Source: Helopsaltes ochotensis
Taxonomy: Eukaryota; Chordata; Aves; Passeriformes; Locustellidae
Direction of reading: 5' to 3'
Length of the DNA: 64,000 nt
Assembly (NCBI GenBank): GCA_013400155.1
Contig: VXBM01000026.1
Coordinates: 648,349-712,348 of the forward strand
In this document: one piece after another, positions 26,501-38,500 of the stretch
Layout of the letters: each line of letters starts with the position of its first letter
How positions within the stretch are numbered: position 1 is the first letter of the stretch
Notes under the pieces: generated by a model
Told to the model about the DNA's origin: nothing
The model's database searches: none
Seen by the model: only the letters and a program-made list of their open reading frames with translations
Translations under genes and position numbers: made by a program

Positions 26501-29500
26501 AAATCTGTGGGGTTGGGGTTTTTTTGTTGTTGTGGTTTGGTTTTGGTTTTGGTTTTTTTTTTCTGGTTTGGGGTTGTTTTAGGGTTTGTTTTTTGTTTGG
26601 TTTTTTTGTGTGTGTGTGTTTTTTGTTTTTGGGGTTGTTTGTTTGGGGTTTTTTGGGTTTTTTGGTTTGTAGGAGGTTTTTTGTATTTTTTGGGGGGGGG
26701 AGTGGGGGAATGGATTTTTTGTTTGTTTGGGGTTTTTTTTATGTAGAAGAATCAAGTAGAATTTCTGAAAGGAGTTTTTAGCAGAGCAGGAGAATGGCTA
26801 TAGCCTGTATCACAGATTTCAGATCTCCTGGGACCAGGGCTCATTCTCCTTCTGTCTTGAGAAGTGCTATTTCCCTTCTTCCCTGACAGTTAGTGTTGAA
26901 GTGACAATAGACAGGTGAAGGTGTAAGGAGAAGGAGGAACTGATGACCCTTTGGTTGATTTATGGAGAACCAGATGCTGTTTCCTAAATGTGCAACAATT
27001 GGCAGAAACTAAGCAAAACTGGGTAAGACAAAGAGCACAGGTTGTTTGTTAGGTGTGTGAGGTGCATCATGGAGGTGCCTTTGAAGCATCATTGCATCTG
27101 GTTGACCTCATAGGCTTCACAGTTAAGAGTGTTTGATTTCGTGAGCATTTGCCAAAACCTGTAGTCTCTGATTTTGAAAGTAGGTCCCAGAACATTGTCT
27201 GGTACTTTTTATTAGCTGAACTTTGGCATATGTGAGGAATTTCTTTTTGGGATATCTATCCTGATATGCAGTGCTGCTGTGTATTCCACCTGCATCTGTA
27301 TCTGAGGAGCAACTGAGTGTCACCTCCTGCCCAATGTCACCGATGTTTCTCTAGTGAAAGTATTGGCAAACACCACTACAGTCTTGGACTCCACTGCCTT
27401 CCAGCTCATTCTCAAGTATAAATCTTCCATTTGGTTTTGACCTGGACTGCTTTGCGTGCTACATATCTGTACCTGAGAAATTCCCTCACACGTTGCCAAG
27501 TGTCTCCTACCAATCATACATCAAATGCATGGGAGGGAGGCTGGTGGGAGTGCTGTCTTCAGCAGGGCTTTTTTATCCTCTTCATGCAGGAAAGCATGGG
27601 CATCCTGAGCTTTGGGAAATGTGTGTGAGGGTCAGGGACTTAGGAGAGATGGTTTCTGCCACTCCAGCTACTCTATTTATATCTGTCTATCTCACATATT
27701 TCCCTGGCACCTATCGCCTTGTCATGTGTCTCAGATGACCATGGCTTTTTTTATCTTCTCCTCTTTTTAATAGTGTTTTTGCCTTCTTTTTAAATTGGTC
27801 TTTAATAAAGTTAAGAGTTTTTGCACAGGGTTTTATAAACATGTGTTATTAAATTTTAAATCTGTTTTGAAAGTGCCTCTATCCTACTCCCTCCTAGTAA
27901 AGTGACCTTTTTAAATGGAGGGAAGTGGATTTAGATGACAGTCATGATAAATGCGGTCATGTTCACTCAATAAAATAAGGCCCAGTGCATTTGAGGATAA
28001 ATCAGTGAAACGTACAGCCCCACCTGTCTGTCTCCATCATTCATTTCCACTGTCACTTTCACAGTGGCTGATGGATCACAGTTGCTGTAAAATTAGACAG
28101 CCTTTAATCTCATTTCATCCTGATTAGCTTCTCCTTACCCTTTCCCTCTAACTCACTGACTGACACGCTAAAAACTCACGCCGGGCTGTGTTTGAGCGTG
28201 GCGTACAAACTTCTCTTCAAATACCCTTTTTGTGGGGCAGGCAGGTGTTCCAATGAGTTGAAATAAAAAAATTAGAAGATGGGATTTTCACACTATTAAA
28301 GCGAAACAGCAGACAAAGACACATATAAAATTAATGAAAGCAGCAGCCTGGCCAGATTGTGTGGTGGGCCAAATTCTTCCTGTTACACTGTGGCAAGCCT
28401 AGTGAGTTTGAGAGGATTGCTTCTACTAGATACTGAATTTATCATGCTCATTGCCACGTAATTTTGACTGTTGTCTATGAAAAGTTAGGTCCTTTCTGGA
28501 TGTACGTTCACAAGAATCATGGTTTTTAGTGCAAGTTTTCTGTGCTCTCAAAGGACATTTTATAGCAGAAAAAGAATTGTTCATTCACATAGTTTTGATT
28601 TCTGTGTATAACTCCCAATTCTGAGGGGTCAAGGAGAAAGACTGAGGTGGTTGATTTCTTGGTTAGAATTCTTTCCCTCTTAGATGCCCACAGTGTTGCT
28701 CTGTCCTCCCTGTTTTGTACAGCTCCCTTCAGCCCCATGGGCAGATTCATGAGACTAAGAACAGAGTTTTCCCCAAAGCTCTGAGAGAAACAAAGGTCAC
28801 AGTAAAGGTCTGCAGTGTTTTATTGCAGTCACCTTTCTTTCTGAAGGCCAAATACTACCCTCCTTTCTAAGGCAAGCTGCCTTTTAGCTTTCCCGTGAGT
28901 TATGGATGGTATTTGGGTCATTTGGGCCCAATCCTGTATCAGTGGGAATGTTGCCATCAATTCCAGTAGGAGCCAAGATTAAGCCATTAGTTTTCAAGGT
29001 TTAATTATCATAATAATTATGGGAGTCTTATGGCATACCTTATATGCATGGGAATAGCAGAAAAGCTTAAAACAGAATTTCTTCCTCTACTGACCTTGTT
29101 TGTGTCAATATGGTGGATAAACGAACACAAATGTTTGGGAAAGTGAAAACAATGTGAAAAATATGCATGTGTGCAGCCTGCAGACAGTTTTTTCTATAAA
29201 TGCTGGAGCTCTCTAGACTGACCAACAGAAGAGGTTGAGGATGCAACCACCAGCTTGGATCTAATTGGAAACCGTAATAGAGCTATGTATTATTTAAAAC
29301 TTGGAGCCATTACAGACTGATCCTGGGGAGTCTCTTCTTGAGAGGAGTGGTCCCAAAAAGCACCTAAGGAAGGCAGCAAATTTCTCATGGGAGACCAAAT
29401 TCCTTATTTACTACAAGCGTCCACAAAATCAAGAAAAATTATTTGATTTTGAGAGAGAAGATATTAAAATAAGAAAATGTCTAAGAAGTGAGATGATGAT

Positions 29501-32500
29501 ACGGTGTCTCAAAAGATAGCAGAAATGGACTTTTTTCTTTCATCCTACTGTAGGAAGTATAAAATCTTTTGCAGTGTCTAGTATAAGATTAGTTCCCAGT
29601 TAATATAAATTGAATCAGTAACAAATAACCTTAATTAATGAACTTTCACTGTACCTGGCTGCCTAATTTAGGAACTGCTTCACTTACATGACTTGTAAGA
29701 GCACAGACTATGAAAAAGATACTCGACCTTTAATAGAAGCTAAAAACATACCTTATTTATTCATCATTGCCTAGGCAAAAACTTCAGTAAGAAGCTTAAA
29801 TGAGCCCACTTGATCTTTAAGAAAATGTGTCCTAAATAGCAAAGCTGTGCGTATTTCTTCTTATTATTATTTGCATATGCTATACCGCACAACTGCATTC
29901 TGAGAAAAATAAAAGATAATAAAACAAATGAAATGAGAGATATATCACCCAAAATAATCCAAGTGTGAGATAGGCTGCCTCTTTCTTTTTTTTTTTTTTG
30001 GCATTGGCAAAAGAGCACAAAGTAAGAGCTGGCCCTGAGTCATATTGATTTCCCACTGCACTGGTTTCCTAAGTGCTCTGTTGATCCGTGTCAAGCAATA
30101 AGTTCCCTGCCTGTACATGCACATCACCTCCCCATTTGTCCTCACCTAGATTTAAGGTGCCCATATGATGAGCTGAACAAGGACATCATTTTTCCTACTG
30201 GTGTCACTGGGCCAAAACTACCCTATGTGGTATAGTAACTAATGCTGTATAAGTTACATTTTCCATATAATATCATTATAGTGGGTATGGCACACTGCAA
30301 TAATATGTGTGTATTATGTACATGTAATCCTTGTTTTTGCATTTAGCATTTGCAGTGGAAAATGTAAATTTCAAGAAATAGATGTTTGCATCTGTAACAG
30401 GTCCATAGTAATCACGATTACTATTACTTCCCCGCAAAAAAAAGAGATATTGCAAATCTAATGCCACAGTTTTGATCTTTGTTAACAAAAGGCTTCCTGA
30501 TTAGATGAATAGAAGATGTGTGATTGTGCTGCTAATGACATTGTACAGGAAATTAAGCGTATACATTTGGAAAAGGCATTAAATCAGCAGGACCTTAATT
30601 TAAAAACTTAAAACTGTATGGAAATGCAGCTTGTTCATTGCTGTGTAATAGAAAGATACTGAACATACTGACTCTTCTTGTGGAAACATTACCAGCAGAA
30701 CAAAGCTGGGCTGAGGAATTTTTTTAATGTTTTCTAGCATACTAGGATTCCGAGCATCTGCTTATTTTCAGGGAAATATCATGCACCTTCACCCCTTTTT
30801 ACAAGTTCTTTTTAGATCAGCATTTACGGTACTTGGGCAGGCGAGGGGGCACTGAGGGATCAGAATTCCTGATTTTTTCCTTAATTATTTGCAAATTTGA
30901 ATTGCATAAGTTTACTAATAAGTGTCTTTGTCTACTGCTAAGTCAGTATTTGTACATGCCTGGGGTGACTCTTTCTCATATTATTTCATGCAGATGGCAA
31001 AGAGGAAATATTTGATAAAATCAGTGTCCTGAGCTGACAAAGAATTCTTGCTTTGCTTGCAGTTATGCCATACAACAGTGCCCATCACTGTGTCGTGGAA
31101 GTGGAAAACTTCTTGTTTGTGCTGGGAGGAGAAGATCAGTGGAACCCTAATGGTATGTATAGAATACTAAAAGGCAAAGGGAGCATTTGCCTTCCTGTGC
31201 CTTCCTCTCTGGTCAGCTGATGCAGTAATTAGCAAGGGATTTTGAGGACCTTCAGCCTAACTGTTGAACCTAGTAAAGGCTACTCTTCAATTCTGATTTA
31301 ATAAATATCTGATACTTTAGCATTAGCATCTCTCGTCACTCATCAGCTTCCACATCCCTTGAGAAATGCCACAGGCAGCAGAACAGACTCTTTCAAGTGC
31401 ATGCACCAGGCAGCATCTGTTAAGAATTTTAACCTTCATTTCCAGGCTCCTTCCAGTCATAATATAATAATGCAATTGCAGTAGATGAATGCTTCTTTTC
31501 TATTGTCAAACAAGATACTCGCAGCTCAAGTTGTTAATGTGTTAATTATCTAGACTTTGAGATTCTTAAACTGATTTTTTTTTCAGTCTTGTGCAAGAGC
31601 TTCTCATATAGATTATCTGCTGCTACCTTCTTTGATTTGATTACTTCATAAATTTACCGCAAAGAGAAATTAAACAATTTAACAGGCTTCTGAGCAAAGC
31701 AAAAGGAGAATACCATGCCTTGCAAAATTCACAGAATTGTCAAGACATTGTTAAAAAGCTTGCACATGAAGAAAGAGTTGTAGTTGTAGCAGTCTGTGTA
31801 ACAGAGATAATTATGACTGAGAAACCATAAAACAGCTTGCAGGTACACATTTTTACTTTAAAACACCAGAGGATCCAGCTGAAATTACATATACTGCATA
31901 TATTTTATTGTGAATGCCCCATTTCAGCATCTGCACTAAACCAAATTATAGAAAATTGTTACATCTGTTCAATCCCTAAAACCTGAAACAAACAATCCAG
32001 GCCACCCTATAAGCATGTTTCTGGTGTAGTTAAGAATATCACTATTTGTCTTACGAGAAGGGCCCCTTAGTTCTGTTGTTGAATGTCCTTTATTTGAAGC
32101 AGGAGACAGCGCTGTATCACTAATGACAATTTCTTTTAGGATCGTTGGCCACATCCATCCAGTGAGGGCCCCTTTTGTATTTGGTGGTGGGCATATGGAT
32201 AGGCAGACCTTGTTCCAGACAGTTTATAATTAAATGGCCATGTCACATGAAGGGTGAAAGAAAAGAAGTATAATTACCTACATTTTAAAGATGTGGAAAC
32301 TGACTTGAAAGGTGATGGAGAGGTGGTAGAAGGGGTACATATCTTGCATCTGAGATCAAACACAGGAGTCAAACACAGGAGTCAAACACAGTTGTTTGTA
32401 ACATGAATAGTACCTAAGGCCTGAGATTGCCTAGATCTGGATCAAGTCAGGAGTTGCTGAAGACATCTACCCATTTCCCTGTCCTGTGAATACCAGTGCA

Positions 32501-35500
32501 GGGATTTTTTTCCATAGAGGAGATAGCTATTAAAAAGGTATGGGCATTGCTATACTGATGTCTTTATCAAATGGATCTTACTTGTCACTGAAAGTGGACC
32601 TGAAATCATAAACTACATCCTGTGCTACTGCTGGGTGTATTCTTTCTTGAAACCACTTTGCTCTAAATGTGCAGCTGCATGGGGGCAGCTCACACATGCC
32701 CACTTGAATTTATGTAAAGGCCCTTGTTTGCTATCCTCAGAGCACAGGAGGGACTTCAGATGAACCTACCTGGAACCATCTTGCCAAGCCTTTACAAAGC
32801 TTCTGCTTCAAATGAGAATGTTCTGGGTGTTTTTCCAGTGTAAAGAATTATCTTAGAGATGGTGGCAATGGAAAGACATTGCCTTAGGCATCAGACCGTC
32901 CGGTTCTTGAGAAACTGTGTGGACCCCAAGGAGTGCTCATGCCTCCTTCATGCGCTGCTGACTTCCTGACAACCCAGAAAGTATGGGAGACATTTTTTCT
33001 CACTTTTTTATGTCCTCCAGTAGCTATGCCTTTCCAGCCACAAGGGGTTCTTGCATGAGTAAACACTGGTGAAAGCAGGGTGCACAACGCAGGCATGGAT
33101 TTAAGACCAACCTGCATAACCTTCAGAGCCCATCACCTTCTAGCATGGCTGCAGAGCAGAGAACAGTATCTGCCTCCTTTTGTCCCATCATCCTGATTTG
33201 CTAGTCCTGATTTTTGTTCCCTTATCCCAAGATCTATGTTCTGACAGAACAGGTGCATCCTAACATGTGCAATCTCCTGACTGATAAGCAAGGCAAAAAA
33301 TAGGTAGAGTTCTCTTTCAAACTGAAGTCCAGACTTAAACTGCAGTCTAACCAGTTACACCAGGCAGATTAAGTAGGTCATCCGGTCCTTTTTCTGCAAT
33401 CACAGGCATCATATAGTCCCATTTTGTAAATTTTCTAAGCTACATTTGAAAAGCAGTTGGATTTCTGGCCTCCATACTCCTGTTGGAAAGCTGTTATAGA
33501 ATCCAATTGCTCTAAATGACTAGGAGCCTTATTCTGATATCCAGTAAAATGTATTCTTTGACTGTCTAAATCACCTTGTTCTCATGCCAAGGCTGGCCTT
33601 TAGTTAACAGCTTTTTCCCTCTTGGAGATTTGTTCCTCTAAAGTATTACAGATAGCACTCCTATCCCCTTTCAGCTTTTGTATTTCTAGGTGCAACAGGC
33701 CAAGTTCTTTGTCTCCTGCCATAAGGTAAACTTTCTGTTCTTCCTGTTGCCATACTAGCTCTTCTCTGTGCCTGTTCAAGTTTGATTTCATCACCCTTCC
33801 TGTGAAGGACCCAGATTGGTATCCTGCATTCCCACTCTAGGTTTACTAAACCCTTCTTCTACCCTGCACTTTACAGTGGTGTATGTTACATACATGGTGT
33901 TTGTATTGAGTACACGTAGGACATGTGTTAGACAGCCAAATTATAGACTTGTATGACAACAATGAACAAGCTGCTGTATAACTAATGAGCACTGAAGACC
34001 TAGTAACTCTGAAAGATGTAGTGAATACAGCAGCATTAAAACCTAGAAAAAAATCAAAAATAGAAGTTTAAACTTAGGATCAATATTTATATTATTTTTA
34101 ATTCCTGCTTTTTAAAATAGATTAGTAAATGTCTTAGACAGTGAAACGTAGCCTTTTTCGGCTTGCTGTTACTATTTTGCTGCTTATTGAATCTATAGCG
34201 CTCTACGCCTGTTTTTTTAAATTGTCTGTATAGACTAAAGGAATCCAGATAAGGACCAAAAGCAAAGCCTCACTTCACTAAGCCCAGTGGCAGAATGACC
34301 AGTTGTCCTTACAGTATGGGAATCTCACTCTGTGTCTTGAGATGATGCTGAGATGGTCATGTCTTTGAGTGGCACTCAGTGGCCTCCTCATTAGGCACCA
34401 TGCTGGATTTGAAGGAAAATGCTGCATTACTCATCAGTCTTCTGCTTTACCCTCCTCATATAGAACATGCTTATAACATGGCGAGGAAATCAGTTTACTT
34501 CTAGAGCGGCCAGTGGGGTTTCTTTCTCTGTTTTCTTGTAGAACATGATCTTAAATTACTACGAATACAAATTCTAGCTGTATTGTTATTCTTCTCTACA
34601 GTCTTGATGGTCTATTTACACATACTGAAGTAAGTGGGGAATGAAGCAGGCAAAGTGAGCCAATCCTGCAGAGGCTTGTCTGATGCAAAAATATTCACCT
34701 TGTAGAATGCCCAGTGACCATTTATAGAACTGTGACATATGCAGTTAGGTTATTCTGCTGGCCTGTGAAGCCTCTAATTCAATTTTTTAGTCACACATAC
34801 ATAAACAAAGGTTTCTGTTTTCAAAATGCTCATCTATTGAAGTCTCAGGTGTTACAGGAAATTGCCATGCACTCTCTTGGTTCAGTTTTCTTGCTTTGGT
34901 GTCAATCTGCATGTAAAATAAGGTGAAATCTTAATATCGTGAAGACATGAACACAGTTCTTGGGCTTGACAGCAGGGAGAAGCTAGTTAGCTGGAGTATG
35001 TTGCTCATGCTTCATATTTTAGCTAACACAGTTGGAATAAAACTCTTAAGAGTGTATTCCCCCTTCGATGCACATCTGTGATTCCTTCTAACTTACACTG
35101 AAAGTACATGGTAGAATAAACTATCTAGTGCCAACACTGCATACCCCATGCTTGTGGCTTATGCAGCTCCTGGTTATTTGCACAATGGGTTTTTGCCATG
35201 TTCCACACAGGGATGATGTAAGGAGAAAGAAAAGCACGTGTTCTCTCTATTTTACCTGGCAAAATTTTAGTCATAAAGATACTGTGGGGATGCCCTGTTT
35301 GGGCAGTAATTTTATTTAGTGCTGTGATTTATTGTGGCTGTGAAAGTACCACAGCATGTGTAAGTAAATTTAAATACACATTTCTAAGATCTTATTACAG
35401 AGACCAAGAATAATCGCTATCTGCTTTTACTGCTAGTGACTGCTAATTCAAGCCTTGCAGTGGCCCATTTGTTGAATTATTACTGTACACATAGTGTAAT

Positions 35501-38500
35501 CATGCATTGTTGTAAAAGGGGGAACCTTTCATAAAAGGTGTCAACTTGTGAAGTATATGTAATATATATTACAATCATGATGTTAAATACATGAAACAAA
35601 CAGCTGAGTGTCAAAATAATCTATCTTTACAGGGAAACACAGTACAAACTTTGTTAGCCGATACGATCCCAGGTTTAACAGCTGGATACAACTTCCACCC
35701 ATGCAAGAGAGGTAAAAACCTGCTATGTGTTTTTCAATTTCTGTTTTCTCATCCTAGGAGCAGCTGAGCTTTGGCTTAGTTCTGGGAGTAAAGAGGCCTA
35801 TACAAGTATTGAAAACACAGATAAAAATGCAGCATGCAGTTGTGGCCCATTTGTCTTCTAATTTTTAAAACTTTCCAAATTCAGAATTCCAGATGCCAAG
35901 TCCTGCAGTGCTAACTCATGCAAAATAGCCATGGACTTTATGCAATTACTGGTTGCCTGAGTAGGGTCTGAAGGATTTTCCTGAAGTCTCCATAGTGTCC
36001 TGTCATGTTCCCTGACTGAATGTCATGATGAGTCTGCAGTAAACAAGCAGTAATTATAGTCAGATATCTTAGAGGGAACTGAAACTTTCATATGTTGACT
36101 CCATCCTGTTTCACCACACCAGCTATGAAAAGCTCTTCTGAACATGTCTCCACTTGTCAGAGGACTCTTAATCCTAGGTGGTCATTGAGTGAAGTTGCTG
36201 TCAGTAAATGCATATTAGAGTAGCTCATGTTTTAATCTTGCTGTGTACCGAGGAGCAAAGGTGGATATGGACTTGAGCAATTACTCGTAAAGATGACATA
36301 AATTTAACTGTGGATCCCAAATCCCACCCTGACAGGAAAAAAAATCCCATAAACCTGAACAGAATCGTGCATGTTTGGTAAGAAGAATCTTAGAGGCGGA
36401 AGAACCAAAGTCAAAACGTTATTTGAAGAAAACACTCAGTGTCCTTCCTTCAGTTCAACACCCATCTTCTCATGGATCCCACGTACAAAAGATCTCACAG
36501 TGTGTCCCTCAAATGCTTTCTTTATTCCATGTCAGTATTACAGTTCTTTTTTTTGTTGACTGCCTACACTATTCAGGTGTCTGGCAGTCATAAGTATATT
36601 GAATTCAGTGCCACCTTGTGATTCAAGGTGCGTCTTATGAAATGTTTGGAAATATGGCTGTCTTTTCAAATTTCCAGGGGTAAAATGTCAGTCAGCAGAA
36701 TTTTTGAAGGACCTTTGTTCAAGATTCAGTTTGATTGACCTAAGTCCCTATTTTGGCAGCAGCTAGCCTTCTCTCTCATTCCCACCAACCCTGTGGGATA
36801 ACCTTCACAGCTGTGATTGTTTACTTTAAAACAGAGGGACACCTTCCCCTCTGGTTCAGCTTCCTAGAGTGAGTCACCGCCAGTTTAGGTGTTGGCATGG
36901 GGTAGAGCGTCAGATTGGGCATTACTGTGCAAGTCATCCTTGCTGAGCTGGGAGACTGACTAGGAGACCAACTGGTGTTTGTATGGAGCCTGGACCTCTT
37001 CTGTGGAGCCTAATCTGAGTCCTGATTAGGCCCTCTGGGTATGTCCAAGCCAAATTCCTGAGCTGTGTTGGCAGCTGGCTGAGCAGTTGAGTTTATTTGG
37101 CTGACAAACTACAGAAAGCAGAAGTAGGCAGCTGAGAGTTGGAGAAAATTTTTCCACCTCCACATTGGCCGGTTGTGTTTGTCTGGAAAACTGTGTGGCA
37201 GGTGATTGCCCTATGGTGTAAGCTGCTGCCTTCAGCCAAGAGGCCAAAACTCAGCTGTGCCCCGTGCTCCTGCCTGTAATAAACTGTAATGTGTGAACAC
37301 CTCAGCTTCTTGCAGAGGGACTGAAATACAGTGTTCCACTCATACATAGTTCCTTCTGCAAAGGGCTTTGCTATGACAACGCTAATTGTCACCTCTTTTG
37401 TTCAGGATATATAGCTCATGGGTTTGCCCATTGTTTTTCTTTAAAGGCTCCTAAGCATTAGGTCCATTGCTGGAGAAAAGGAGATTTTACACTCACTTTC
37501 TAAAATATTTTGTTTGCTCAGTCCTAATGACTTCCTCAGAGTTTTTACAGCTTTCAGAGGTATGGACTTGCCCAGTTTTTAGAAGATCATACAAATAAGA
37601 GAGAGCTTTTATGCAGTTTTCTTTCCCAGCTCCTTTAGTGAGATAAAGTTCCCATTAAAGACACCAGGCTATTTTCCCTGTGCTAGGAGTACAGGGTCAT
37701 GCCCTGTCTCTGCTGGCATAATGCAGGCACCATTGACAAGACAGACTGTTAAATGGGTTTTTCTGAGTCATTATGGTCCATCAAGTCAAAACCTATTTAG
37801 GAATTTTAGTCTGAGAATAATTGGCTAGATAGACTATAATAGCTCCTTTGAAATGACTGCCAGGTAAATGTGGGACTCGTTCACAGGCAGTATATTCTCA
37901 AGTCAAAAATCTGTATGAAATATTTGATAAGTAAACTTTTATCTCACATGCCAAAATCCATATCTGATTGATTTTACTCTGTGAGCTATAAAGAAAAGTC
38001 TAATCCCATTATGGATTCAATGTTGCCAGTGTATTTTCTTTAAAGCCAAGTTTGTTTTCTTTTCGTTTGAAGAACATCTCAAATATAGATGCTTTTGAAA
38101 AGTATGTACTATTTTCAGGAGTTTGTTGTTTAGAGAACCAGCAAGTGACTCATAAGTTTTGGAAATACACATCTGCCTGATGATGCCATAACAACAGGAA
38201 GGTTTTCGCAGAGCAGTTCAGTTAGCCTATGATGGCTGCTGAAGGAGAAGTCTTTGTAGCAGTTATATCTGAACTTGTGGTGCTAGCCTCTGCTGGACAC
38301 CTCAGTCAGAGCTGTTGCACCTTGCCAGCTCAATACCAAGCTCTTCAAGGTGTGTGGAGCAAAACAGCAATGAAAACAACTTCCTTTTTCTTACATTGTG
38401 AGTTAAAATTTTTGTTTGAAGACCAGTAAAAAGCATGGCATTGTACCAGGTTCTGAAGAAGCACAAGTGGAAGTGGGAAGTGAGCAAGTCAGTGTACTCT

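Larger units (their letters stand above)
4402..31062 (+). other. KLHL14 intron between kelch exons 1 and 2 (26.7 kb)
   Basis: Canonical GTAAGT donor and TTGCTTGCAG acceptor. This is the largest intron in the window. It holds a CR1 tail (about 14.05-14.35 kb), a CpG-rich block with a 44-base T run (about 20.09-20.86 kb), a MIR-like scrap near 21.2 kb, a G/T-only tract (26.51-26.75 kb), a polypyrimidine tract (13.6 kb) and two stretches resembling conserved regulatory DNA (about 17.35-17.66 and 27.9-28.2 kb). Scattered open frames of 60-172 codons (for example 19231-19749) show no domain, no splice-consistent partner and no codon pattern like the KLHL14 exons. I see no other gene in it. Confidence 0.88.
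31153..35632 (+). other. KLHL14 intron between kelch exons 2 and 3 (4.5 kb)
   Basis: GTATGT donor and CTTTACAG acceptor. It contains a MIR-like scrap (about 32268-32370), a triplicated 13-mer (32356-32391), a CR1 3' fragment in antisense orientation (about 33310-33860) and a 16-bp AT palindrome 60 bp before the acceptor. No other gene is visible. Confidence 0.88.

Noticed and set aside
26446..26781. Hydrophobic frames suggesting a membrane protein
   Set aside because: Made solely of F, G, V, L, C and W codons produced by the G/T-only repeat.
33600..33794. 64-codon minus frame with a coiled-coil look
   Set aside because: Matches the tail of CR1 ORF2 rather than a host gene.
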